Assembly: GCA_020634165.1 (NCBI GenBank)
Contig: JACKCF010000001.1
Coordinates: 1,364,001-1,428,000 of the forward strand
Reading direction: 5' to 3'
Source: Anaerolineaceae bacterium
GTDB taxonomy: Bacteria > Chloroflexota > Anaerolineae > Aggregatilineales > Phototrophicaceae
Length of the DNA: 64,000 nt
Below, in pieces: positions 16,443 to 24,078 of this stretch. Position 1 is the stretch's first letter. Every line of letters starts with the position of its first letter. A program made the translations under genes and the position numbers. The notes under the pieces were generated by a model. It searched no databases, was not told the DNA's origin, and saw nothing but the letters and a program-made list of their open reading frames with translations.

Positions 16443-16662
16443 GTACTGAGGACTGAGTGCCCAGTGCTGAGTCTTGTCTGCGATCTTGTATCAACACGAG
16501 AAAGCAACTTCTATGGGCATATGTTTAGTCCTTTAATTCACTTGAATGCATGATGCTTATTGCCAAAATCAGCTATACAACGACTGTTCAAAGTGCTAGT
16601 TTGTTCATTCGCAGCACCAATATTTCAAGTAGACTCAGCACTCAGTCCTGCGCACTCAGCAC
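16443..16662. mobile_element. 220-bp inverted-repeat element between phnI and phnJ (MITE-like)
   Basis: A 31-bp arm at 16443-16473, rich in ACTGAGT and GTGCTGAGT units, is matched in inverse orientation by 16632-16662 (about 22 of 31 positions, the innermost 11 identical). The 158 bp between the arms are AT-rich and hold no credible ORF. The element fills the gap between the phnI stop (16667) and the phnJ start (16373), where other phn operons have almost none. It looks like a small non-autonomous insertion or a palindromic intergenic repeat. No target-site duplication was identified. Confidence 0.6.
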
Positions 16663-16666
16663 TGAT

Positions 16667-17809
16667 TTACATTGTGTCTTTGGTGACGATTTCGCTTGTA
16701 GCGGTTTTTTCGGCGTCTTCTTCGCGCTCATCTGCATCTTTGCCGGCGGCTTCCGCGCCATATAACACCGTGATGACCTTGCGCATGTTATCCATGCTGC
16801 TGCTGAACGTGACGTAGTGCGGCAGCTTGAAGTGAATGCAGAAACCGGACGATTCGATGGGTTCGGTGTGGTAAAGCACAAAGTCCTCATTCAGCGCCGG
16901 ATGCGGCTCGGCCTGACTCATCTCCATATCGAGCGTAGCGCCTGCAATCAGCTTGACTTCATTCCAGCCCATTGTGGCTGTAAAGCCGATTTTATAGGTT
17001 GATTTACCCTTGGTGACGATCTCGGCCTGGCTGACGCGAACGCGACCTGCACTGAAATACTCACCTGTTACTGGGTGCTTGACCTGCACTTCCGCATAAG
17101 CCAGTCGCAGTTCATTCACCGTCGGATGGACGAAGCCATAGCCGCGCATACTCGCATAACCTAGCGCAAGCACACCGCCCGTATCGGCGCGGGCCAAAGC
17201 TTGCAGCCGATGCGCACGTGGCGCAGGCATCATCACCGGATCGCGCGTCACATCGGGGATGTCTGCCGCGTCGATCTCTTCAGGAACATCAATAGCGGTC
17301 ATCATGCCCTGTTGGCGCAGCCAGTCAGCCACCAGCGGGTATTGTGGTTTGGCAGGTTTTTCGGCAGGTTCGACCGCCGTATCTTCTTCTTCGTCGGTGG
17401 GTGACGGACCATCCAGCACATCGAGCTTCAGAATGCGATGGCTGTAGTCCAGCGATGGACCGAGAATTTGTCCACCAGGGATATCCTTGAAAGCCGCTGA
17501 GATACGGCGCAGCGTCAGCGTTTCATCGACCGTGACGGGCTTGGCATAGGCCAGACGCGGCTGTGTCGAGCGATAGGCGCGCAGTAGCAGCACCGCTTCA
17601 TACAGGTCACCGCCGGACTGCGCAATGGCCAGCGCAGCCAGATCAGGGGCATACAGCGACCCTTCGCCCATCACACGGTCCACCAGATAGGGCATAGTGT
17701 CCATGATTTCCTGGACGAACTCAGGCGTAACGGGTTTCTTGAGTTGGTGATACAGTTTTTCTGATTCCTGGATGGCTTTTTCGCCGCCCTTGGTGGCTAC
17801 ATAGGCCAT
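16667..17809 (-). CDS. phnI: C-P lyase core subunit PhnI
   Basis: The 380-residue protein begins MAYVATKGGEKAI, the usual PhnI start, and keeps RRISAAFKDIPGGQILGP, TRDP ... LARADTGGVLALGYASMRGYG and the C-terminal IHFKLPHYVTF. The two His of that last motif (His326, His331) are the pair that binds metal near the PhnI-PhnJ interface in the known complex, and both are kept even though PhnJ has lost its Cys set. PhnI displaces adenine from ATP and makes the ribose-phosphonate bond. There is a perfect AGGAGG before the ATG. The C-terminal tail of about 30 residues is acidic and extra to the E. coli protein. Confidence 0.94.
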   Translation of the reverse strand: MAYVATKGGEKAIQESEKLYHQLKKPVTPEFVQEIMDTMPYLVDRVMGEGSLYAPDLAALAIAQSGGDLYEAVLLLRAYRSTQPRLAYAKPVTVDETLTLRRISAAFKDIPGGQILGPSLDYSHRILKLDVLDGPSPTDEEEDTAVEPAEKPAKPQYPLVADWLRQQGMMTAIDVPEEIDAADIPDVTRDPVMMPAPRAHRLQALARADTGGVLALGYASMRGYGFVHPTVNELRLAYAEVQVKHPVTGEYFSAGRVRVSQAEIVTKGKSTYKIGFTATMGWNEVKLIAGATLDMEMSQAEPHPALNEDFVLYHTEPIESSGFCIHFKLPHYVTFSSSMDNMRKVITVLYGAEAAGKDADEREEDAEKTATSEIVTKDTM

Positions 17810-17810
17810 G

Positions 17811-18368
17811 CTATTCGCCTCCTACCGTGATGATCGTCGTGCGTGGCAGTCCAATGATGCGGCTTTCATCGACCAGATAGACATCCCAGCCGCGCGGGTA
17901 GCGATTGGCGTTGTCGCGCAGGTCCCAGAATGCGTTCGGGATGCCACCAACGCGAATCTTGTTAGGCTGGGCTGGTGGAATGCCGGGGCCACTTAACGAA
18001 AGTGATGTATCCCCATCCAGGCTGCACCCGATAATGAGCGTTGCGCCCTGGTCGGGATACAGCAGCGTACCAATATTGGCCTGCTGGACTGTCACCAGCA
18101 GATCATTCGTTAGCTGCGGATAAAACTGATAATCGGCGCGTTCAACGGCGACCTCGCGGGCGTTGTTCCGGCCCAGATAATGAGCCAGTTCGCCATCCGG
18201 CGTATAGAAGGTCGTTTCCAGGTCGAGCAGTGTATCGGCGATCACATGCAATGGATTGCTGCCTTCAGGTAATTCATATATGCGGCCCGGATAGCTGAGA
18301 GACCACATCAGCGCCAGGAAGGTCGCGCGAGCGAGCTGTTCTTCTTGTGTATAAGCAGGATGCGCCAT
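17811..18368 (-). CDS. phnH: C-P lyase core subunit PhnH
   Basis: The 185-residue protein matches PhnH, with RATFLALMWSLSYPGRI near the N-terminus, GTLLYPDQGATLIIG in the middle, and SLSGPGIPPAQ with FWDLRDNANRYPRGWDVYLVD near the end. PhnH is a homodimer within the PhnGHIJ complex and helps form the ribose-phosphonate intermediate; it has no known catalytic residues of its own. Its start overlaps the phnG stop by one base, and its stop is 1 bp before the phnI start, so the three are coupled. Confidence 0.92.
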   Translation of the reverse strand: MAHPAYTQEEQLARATFLALMWSLSYPGRIYELPEGSNPLHVIADTLLDLETTFYTPDGELAHYLGRNNAREVAVERADYQFYPQLTNDLLVTVQQANIGTLLYPDQGATLIIGCSLDGDTSLSLSGPGIPPAQPNKIRVGGIPNAFWDLRDNANRYPRGWDVYLVDESRIIGLPRTTIITVGGE

Positions 18369-18793
18369 CAGAATGTTTCCATTTCTACGCGGGTTGCTTC
18401 CACCATTTTGAGCAGGTGCTCGTCATCGGCTGCCTGCTGCTGACGTTGTTCGCTAACCAGTTGGGCAATGGTGTCCGTCCGCAGACCTAACGCCAGCGCC
18501 AGGTCGATGACAGCCAGGGCCATCGCCTGCACCACGTCACGGCCCACGACCATGCCATAACCTTCCTGGCCAAGTCCTTTGATGTGCGCCTCAGCAACCA
18601 GCACCTCTCCCAGATGGAACGTCGTTCCCTGGGCGCTGTCGGTATAAGGCAGCATGACCAGGCCCGTGCGATTTTTTTCTACATAGACATCGCCGATCTC
18701 ATCTAACAGGGAATTGGCGAAGTTTTTGACCTGTTCTGCCGGGGCTTTTGTCAGTATGCCGAGTGCTTCTGAACGTGAGAGTGTTTGCGCCAT
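18368..18793 (-). CDS. phnG: C-P lyase core subunit PhnG
   Basis: The product has the PhnG pattern: MAQTLSRSEALGILTKA at the N-terminus, RTGLVMLPYTDSAQGTTFHLGEVLVAEA and YGMVVGRD in the middle, and a long C-terminal helix. The frame is open to 18823, but the ATG at 18793 has AAGGA 8 bp upstream and fits the family start, giving 141 residues. It is the first gene of the minus-strand phn operon. Upstream lie two copies of GGGGGACA and then the divergent kinase gene. Confidence 0.91.
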   Translation of the reverse strand: MAQTLSRSEALGILTKAPAEQVKNFANSLLDEIGDVYVEKNRTGLVMLPYTDSAQGTTFHLGEVLVAEAHIKGLGQEGYGMVVGRDVVQAMALAVIDLALALGLRTDTIAQLVSEQRQQQAADDEHLLKMVEATRVEMETF

Positions 18794-18932
18794 CGTGACT
18801 TCCTTAAACGGGCGGATAGTCATCAGCTATGGATTGAAGCTAATTTGGGTTCGCTGATACGGGCCGAATTGTAGGGGGTTTCACACGATCTTAAATCAGT
18901 AGTGTGATGTCGGATGCTGCTGTCACAAGGGT

Positions 18933-18965
18933 GGGGGACAGGTTTTGTCAGCCATTTGGGGGACA
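18933..18965. promoter_or_regulatory. Direct repeat of GGGGGACA in the phnG / kinase divergent promoter region
   Basis: GGGGGACA occurs at 18933-18940 and again at 18958-18965, 25 bp apart. The same 8-mer occurs inverted at 21785-21792, before the other phn operon. Its position on both sides of the kinase/response-regulator genes makes it a candidate binding site for that regulator. No binding data exist here. Confidence 0.5.
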
Positions 18966-19068
18966 TATCGGCAAACTTTAACAAGCCAATAAACTGGTCT
19001 TGATGAAATCCTAAAATTCATTCTGTTTTTGCAGGGTAGGATTACCGCAATATCGAACGTAAGCGGGT

Positions 19069-20967
19069 TTGCCTGTGGTTCGTCAGACTGCACCAGCCGA
19101 TATCCTGCATCATTACCGTACCCTGGCTCATATGCTGCCGGATTACGCGGTCTTTTTGTTGGATACCAAGCTGCACATCATCCTTGCAGGGGGGCAGGCC
19201 CTGCGCACCATCTTCCAGATGGAATCCGGCCCCAGCAATCAATTGCTGCATGATATCTGGCCCAATTACCTGCTTGGCACGACACTCGTCAAGCTGCATG
19301 ATGTCGCCAAAGGCGTTCCGCAGTCCTGGCGCGTCCAGACGCTGGAGCGCACATTGGAGTTACACGCCATCCCCATTATCGATTCTGAGATCGCGATTAT
19401 GGTGACGGTCCGGGATGCCACCCAGGAGCAGAAAGAACTCGAACTGCTGCGCAGTGACGCCGCCCGTTACAAAGCTATCGTGGAAGAAAATCATGAGTTG
19501 CAATGCCGCATGACGGTCGATGGCGTGCTGACCTTCGCCAATGGGGCCTTATGTCGCCAGAGCCAGCAATCCGCCGATCAGTTGATTGGCACCTCTTTTT
19601 ATGGCCTTTGCCTGGAACGTGATGTGCCGCTGCTGCGGCATACCTTCCGGTCGCTTTCAGGCACCAAGCGCGACCTGGCCCTGGAAATCCGGATGCGCAG
19701 CGTCGGTGCGATCCAACGCTGGGTGCGCTGGTCCTTCCATCCGGTGATGGATGCCGGCGGCAACATCGCGGAGATTCAGGGTTCCGGTTATGACATCACC
19801 GATGAAGTCCGCGCCCACACGGCTGAAAAGAAACAGCAGGACCTGATGAAGGCCCTGCGGGATATTGCCTCGGTGCTCAACAGCACCCTCGACCTTAACG
19901 AAGTGCTCGACCACATCATGGACATCATCGATCTGGTCGTCAGCTACGATACCGTCAATGTGATGCTGGTGCAGGATGATGTCGCCACCATTGTCAAAGG
20001 CCAGGGCTATGACACCCATCATGTCAAAGGCGTGATGTCGCTGAATCTGCGCATCCGACGAGTGCCACACCTGCGCTATATGTGGGAAACGCGCAAGGAA
20101 CTGGTGATTTCCAATGCGCAGGCACCCAATACACCTGGCCTCGATGTGCCGGAACTCGCCTGGGTCCAGAGCTATGTTGGCGCGCCCATCATCTCCGAGG
20201 ACAAAGTCATTGGATTTTTGAATCTGGAGAGCGTCACGCCGGATTTCTTCAGCGCCGATGATGGGCGTGGGGTGCGCGCCTTTGCGGATACGGCTGCGCT
20301 GGCGATCCGCAATGCGCAATTGTTTGAACAGGCCAAAGCGGTTGCGGTCATGGAAGAAAAGCAGCGGTTGGCCAGGGAATTGCATGATGCTGTCAGCCAG
20401 ACGTTGTTCAGTGCCAACATGATCGCCGATGCCATCCCACTGATGCTGGAAAAACAGCCCGAACAGATACCACAGCAGCTTAGGTTGTTCCGGCAGCAGA
20501 CACAGCTTGCGATGGCCGAGCTGCGAGCCATGTTATTTGAACTGCGCCCCAGTGCGTTAGAAGATGCTGACATTCAGAAGCTGCTGGAGCAGATGATCCA
20601 GGCCATTGGTGGCCGCACCATGATGGACGTTCAACTGGAAACGCGCGGCGATGCCTACGCTGACCTCTCGCTTGAGGTCAAAGTGGCCCTGTATCGCATC
20701 GCCCAGGAGAGCATCAACAACGCCATTCAGCATGCGACGGCATCGTCTATGCTGATCTCACTTTATGCCACCGAAGACTGGGTGCAGCTTACCATCAGCG
20801 ATAATGGCCGGGGCTTTGACCCCCATAAGACCTATCAGGGGCATATGGGCCTGCGCATCATGCAGGAACGTGCCCAGTGGATCGGCGCGACGCTGACCAT
20901 TACCAGCCAGCCCAACCAAGGTACAACCATTGATGTGATTTGGAAACAGCATGCTCAAGACGCTTAA
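19069..20967 (+). CDS. Cytoplasmic histidine kinase (PAS-PAS-GAF-HisKA_3-HATPase_c)
   Basis: The 632-residue protein has no membrane segment. Two PAS-like domains (about 20-125 and 135-250) are followed by a GAF domain (about 275-425), the dimerisation helix with the phospho-accepting His439 (RLARELHDAVSQTL, NarX/DegS type), and an ATP-binding domain (ESINNAIQHA, ISDNGRGFDP, GLRIMQERA). It must sense a cytoplasmic or membrane-permeable signal. Placed between the two phn arms, it probably controls them, perhaps in response to phosphate or a phosphonate. The frame opens with TTG at 19069; GTG at 19075 is an alternative. Its end overlaps the response regulator gene. Confidence 0.9.
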   Translation: MPVVRQTAPADILHHYRTLAHMLPDYAVFLLDTKLHIILAGGQALRTIFQMESGPSNQLLHDIWPNYLLGTTLVKLHDVAKGVPQSWRVQTLERTLELHAIPIIDSEIAIMVTVRDATQEQKELELLRSDAARYKAIVEENHELQCRMTVDGVLTFANGALCRQSQQSADQLIGTSFYGLCLERDVPLLRHTFRSLSGTKRDLALEIRMRSVGAIQRWVRWSFHPVMDAGGNIAEIQGSGYDITDEVRAHTAEKKQQDLMKALRDIASVLNSTLDLNEVLDHIMDIIDLVVSYDTVNVMLVQDDVATIVKGQGYDTHHVKGVMSLNLRIRRVPHLRYMWETRKELVISNAQAPNTPGLDVPELAWVQSYVGAPIISEDKVIGFLNLESVTPDFFSADDGRGVRAFADTAALAIRNAQLFEQAKAVAVMEEKQRLARELHDAVSQTLFSANMIADAIPLMLEKQPEQIPQQLRLFRQQTQLAMAELRAMLFELRPSALEDADIQKLLEQMIQAIGGRTMMDVQLETRGDAYADLSLEVKVALYRIAQESINNAIQHATASSMLISLYATEDWVQLTISDNGRGFDPHKTYQGHMGLRIMQERAQWIGATLTITSQPNQGTTIDVIWKQHAQDA

Positions 20968-21643
20968 CCCGCAACAAGCGTATTTTCTCACACAGAAAGC
21001 AACAATTATGGAACCTATTCGTGTCATGCTGGTCGACGACCATGCGATGGTCCGGCAGGGTTTGCAAACTTTTTTATCCCTGCATGATGACATCGTCGTT
21101 GTTGGTACCGCATCTTCCGGGACGGAGGCGCTGGAACTTTACCCGTCGCTCGCGCCTGATGTCATTTTGATGGACCTGATTATGCCCGATCTGAGTGGGG
21201 TCGACGTCATTCGTAAGATCGTGGATCAGGACAGTGATACCTGCGTTATCGCCTTATCGAGTTTTGGTGAAAAAGAACTGGTTCGGGCGGCACTGGAAGC
21301 CGGCGCGCGCGGCTATCTGCTCAAGGACATTGGCGGTAATGAATTGGCTGCCGCTGTTCGTAAAGGGGCATCTGGTGAACCGGTGCTCTCGAACGATGCT
21401 ACCAGTGCCTTGCTCGATGCCATGAAGCACAGCGTCAAAATATCGCCTTTTGAACTCAGTGGTCGTGAGCGTGAAGTGCTGCGTTACATCGTCGATGGCA
21501 GCAGCAATTCCGAAATTGCCTATCGGATTGGCGTCAAACAATCTACTGTCAAGACCTACGTTAGCCGCATCCTGGCCAAGCTCGATGTCTCCAGCCGCGT
21601 AGAAGCCGCCACCCTCGCGATCAAATACAAACTCGTCGAATAA
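20951..21643 (+). CDS. NarL/FixJ-type response regulator
   Basis: An N-terminal receiver domain (VMLVDDHAMVRQGL, phospho-accepting Asp75 in LMDLIMPD, ALSS, LLKDI) is joined to a C-terminal LuxR-type helix-turn-helix (LSGREREVLRYIVDGSSNSEIAYRIGVKQSTVKTYVSRILAKLDV). It is the partner of the kinase. The start at 20951 overlaps the kinase gene by 17 bp and would couple translation. The ATG at 21008 (MEPIRVML) is closer to where family members usually begin, giving 211 residues. It probably binds the GGGGGACA motifs that flank this gene pair, by position only. Confidence 0.92.
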   Translation: MLKTLNPQQAYFLTQKATIMEPIRVMLVDDHAMVRQGLQTFLSLHDDIVVVGTASSGTEALELYPSLAPDVILMDLIMPDLSGVDVIRKIVDQDSDTCVIALSSFGEKELVRAALEAGARGYLLKDIGGNELAAAVRKGASGEPVLSNDATSALLDAMKHSVKISPFELSGREREVLRYIVDGSSNSEIAYRIGVKQSTVKTYVSRILAKLDVSSRVEAATLAIKYKLVE

Positions 21644-21784
21644 TCCCTGCTTCCTGATTGAATCCCATACATATTTGTCGCTGCGCAGGACTTTCTGCGT
21701 AGCTTTTGCCTCGTTGTGCTTTGACCGCTGTTTGTCCACCATCTGACGGACACGGTCTGTCAGCCTATGTGCGGAAACCGCGAT

Positions 21785-21792
21785 TGTCCCCC
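21785..21792. promoter_or_regulatory. Inverted GGGGGACA motif before the plus-strand phn operon
   Basis: TGTCCCCC is the exact reverse complement of the 8-mer found twice upstream of phnG. It lies 73 bp before the chosen start of the transferase gene. A nearby inverted repeat, TGTCC-N10-GGACA (21733-21752), has a related core. Together they may be a control region for the transferase-HAD-phnCED-phnM genes. Confidence 0.45.
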
Positions 21793-21864
21793 GTAATGCG
21801 GATGTTGGCAGGCGTGGCCTTACCTACAATTCCCCTCGTGAAGACACAAGTAAAGCAGTACGCA

Positions 21865-22521
21865 ATGCAGCATATCGATGTCTATCCCAAAAGCGAAGAC
21901 CGCCTGAAAAAGTATCGCGAAAAGAAACTTGGTGACGATCCTTATTTCCACGAGGATGTCTACGTTCGCGATAGCGATATCGGTGTCTACACCGAACTGG
22001 GACGTGGTACCTGGCTCAATGAATCCACCTTTGGCGATTACAGCTACGCTGCAGGCCAGGACCAGATTACCTATGCCGACATCGGTAAATACTGCTCGAT
22101 AGCCTCGCAGGTGCGCATCAACCCTGGCAATCATCCGATGTGGCGCGTGACACAGCACCACATGACCTACCGCCGCAATCAATATGGTTTCGGTGAAGAT
22201 CATCCGGAGGTGTTTGAGTGGCGCCGCAGCAAGCGCGTGACCATCGGCCATGATGTCTGGATCGGGCACGGCGCGACGATTATGCCCGGTGTGACCATTG
22301 GCATAGGGGCTGTCGTTGGCTCTGGGGCGGTCGTCACCAAGGATGTCGCCCCTTATGCAATAGTTGGCGGCGTTCCGGCCAAACTCATCCGCATGCGCTT
22401 CTCTGATGAGATCATCGCTAAACTGCTCGACATCGCCTGGTGGGAGTGGGACCGACAGACGCTCGAAGAACGTTTTGAGCATCTGTACGACATGGACGCT
22501 TTCCTTGGGTTGTACGGGTAA
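21865..22521 (+). CDS. Phosphonate-operon hexapeptide-repeat acyltransferase
   Basis: The product is a left-handed beta-helix acyltransferase of the type named for phosphonate operons. It has VRDSDIGVYTELGRGTWLNEST, YADIGKYCSIASQVRINPGNHPMWRVTQHH with the catalytic-type His, WIGHGATIMPGVTIGIGAVVGSGAVVTKDVAPYAIVGGVPAKLI and a C-terminal helical cap (WWEWDRQTLEERF). These proteins resemble chloramphenicol or xenobiotic acetyltransferases. Acetylation of an aminophosphonate or of a pathway intermediate is possible. The frame reaches back to 21706, but the ATG at 21865 (MQHIDVYPKS) fits the family start and gives 218 residues. Confidence 0.85.
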   Translation: MQHIDVYPKSEDRLKKYREKKLGDDPYFHEDVYVRDSDIGVYTELGRGTWLNESTFGDYSYAAGQDQITYADIGKYCSIASQVRINPGNHPMWRVTQHHMTYRRNQYGFGEDHPEVFEWRRSKRVTIGHDVWIGHGATIMPGVTIGIGAVVGSGAVVTKDVAPYAIVGGVPAKLIRMRFSDEIIAKLLDIAWWEWDRQTLEERFEHLYDMDAFLGLYG

Positions 22522-22526
22522 TCGCC

Positions 22527-23246
22527 ATGACTGCCTTGATCTTCGACATGGACGGCGTTCTCGTGGAGACAATCGAGCTGCATTTTGCAGCATGGCGGCA
22601 GATTGCTGTCCAGGTTGGTAAATCCCTGGGACCAGATGCCTTAGAAGACTTGCGCGGGTTGCGCCGTGATGACTGTCTGCGTCGTATTTTTGCTCCCGAT
22701 GAGCTTTCTCTGCACGATCTGGCAACCTACAGCGCCGTCAAAGATGACCTCTACCTCACGGCTTTGCACGAGATGAACCCGGAATCGCTCATAACCCCGG
22801 GCACAAGCGCCTTTCTTGAACATGCTCGTCAGAACGGTTGTCGCCTGGGGGTCGCTTCTTCAAGCGTCAATACCTTTACTGTGCTGGAACATACCCGCTT
22901 GCTGGATTATTTCGATGTGGTCGCTGATGGTCGCACCGTCGTGCGCAGTAAACCCCATCCTGATGTATTTCTGTGGGTGGCGGGAGCGCTGGGCGTTCCA
23001 GCCCATAAAACGATCATTTTTGAGGATGCCCAGGCTGGGATTGCTGCTGCTGAGGCGATTGGCGCTTTTGTCGTTGGCATCGGCAATGGCGAAGCCGCCC
23101 GTAAGGCGGCCTGGTATGCCCCCGACCTCGTCGATATTGACCTGCAACTGCTCATTGAACAGGTCCAGAACCGAGACACCGCACTGCCGATCATGAGCCA
23201 GTCAAAATCGGCAAATGGTACGCAATACCAAAATCAGAGGCGATAG
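22527..23246 (+). CDS. HAD-superfamily hydrolase (beta-phosphoglucomutase-like)
   Basis: The 239-residue protein has the four HAD motifs: FDMDGVLVET with the nucleophile Asp9 and Asp11, GVASSS, the Lys of RSKPHPDVF, and FEDAQAGIAAA. The cap domain lies in the insertion after motif I, as in beta-phosphoglucomutase and phosphonatase relatives. It starts 5 bp after the transferase gene. In this setting a phosphatase for ribose phosphates or a phosphonate derivative is a reasonable guess, but the cap residues do not identify the substrate. It lacks the Lys-bearing cap signature that would make phosphonatase (PhnX) convincing. Confidence 0.82.
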   Translation: MTALIFDMDGVLVETIELHFAAWRQIAVQVGKSLGPDALEDLRGLRRDDCLRRIFAPDELSLHDLATYSAVKDDLYLTALHEMNPESLITPGTSAFLEHARQNGCRLGVASSSVNTFTVLEHTRLLDYFDVVADGRTVVRSKPHPDVFLWVAGALGVPAHKTIIFEDAQAGIAAAEAIGAFVVGIGNGEAARKAAWYAPDLVDIDLQLLIEQVQNRDTALPIMSQSKSANGTQYQNQRR

Positions 23247-23259
23247 AGGAGTCTACCGC

Positions 23260-24078
23260 GTGTTAGAGATTAAAGATGTTCGGGTGGTCTATCCCAATGG
23301 GACGGAAGCCCTCAAATCGGTAACGATGACCGTCAAATCGAACGAGATTGTCGCAATCATTGGCCGTTCCGGTGCAGGCAAATCGACGCTGTTACGGGCG
23401 ATCAATGGCTTGCAGCCCGTCACATCTGGCAGCATCAAGCTGGATGGCACAGAAGTCACCAGCCTGCCGCCCAAAGAACTGCGCAATATCTTCCGGCAGG
23501 TGGGTTTCATCTGGCAGGAGCACAACCTCGTTGGCCGCCTGACAGCCAACATGAACGTCCTGACGGGGCGACTCGGCTATAACAACGGGTTTCTGGCGGC
23601 GATGGGCTACTTCAATCGTCAGCATCGGCAGGTTGCCATGCGCAGCCTGGAACGAGTCGGCATGCTGCACCGCGCCAAATACCGTGCGGATCGCCTCAGT
23701 GGTGGCGAAAAGCAGCGCGTCAATATCGCGCGTGCCATCTCGCAGGAGCCAAAAGTCTTGCTGGCCGATGAACCTGTCGCCAGTCTGGATCCGGAATTGT
23801 CGTGGACTGTGATGGCCGACCTGGCGCGCGTCGCCCGTGAAGAGGGCGTGCCCACCCTCATCAATCTGCACCAGGTTGAATTAGCGAAGTCCTTTGCAGA
23901 TCGACTGGTAGGTATTGCCCAGGGCGTGGTCGTGTTTGATGGCCCACCGCAAGACCTTACGACCGCAGCAGAAGCCAGGATTTATCGCTTTGACCGTCCT
24001 ATGGCAGAAGATGCGGAATCAGATATCCAGCAGCCGAATGGCGAAGCCGAAACCTACGAGATGATGGGAGAAGCCTGA
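23260..24078 (+). CDS. phnC: Phosphonate ABC transporter ATP-binding protein
   Basis: The product has Walker A GRSGAGKST, signature LSGGEKQRVNIARAI, Walker B LLADEPVASLD and a His-loop (LINLHQVELAKSF), and matches PhnC closely (VRVVYPNGTEALKSV at the start). I choose the GTG at 23260, which has GAGGAG 8 bp upstream; an ATG further up at 23215 would overlap the HAD gene and lacks such a site. This gives 272 residues. It drives import of phosphonate (or phosphate/phosphite) with PhnE and PhnD. Its stop overlaps the phnE start by one base. Confidence 0.92.
   Translation: MLEIKDVRVVYPNGTEALKSVTMTVKSNEIVAIIGRSGAGKSTLLRAINGLQPVTSGSIKLDGTEVTSLPPKELRNIFRQVGFIWQEHNLVGRLTANMNVLTGRLGYNNGFLAAMGYFNRQHRQVAMRSLERVGMLHRAKYRADRLSGGEKQRVNIARAISQEPKVLLADEPVASLDPELSWTVMADLARVAREEGVPTLINLHQVELAKSFADRLVGIAQGVVVFDGPPQDLTTAAEARIYRFDRPMAEDAESDIQQPNGEAETYEMMGEA

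Noticed and set aside
21820..22725. 301-codon minus-strand frame over the hexapeptide transferase and HAD genes
   Set aside because: It covers two genes with strong family motifs on the plus strand.
22527..23246. Phosphonoacetaldehyde hydrolase (PhnX)
   Set aside because: It is a HAD protein in a phn locus, but the cap-domain Lys motif is not visible and no AEP transaminase is present. A general HAD call is safer.
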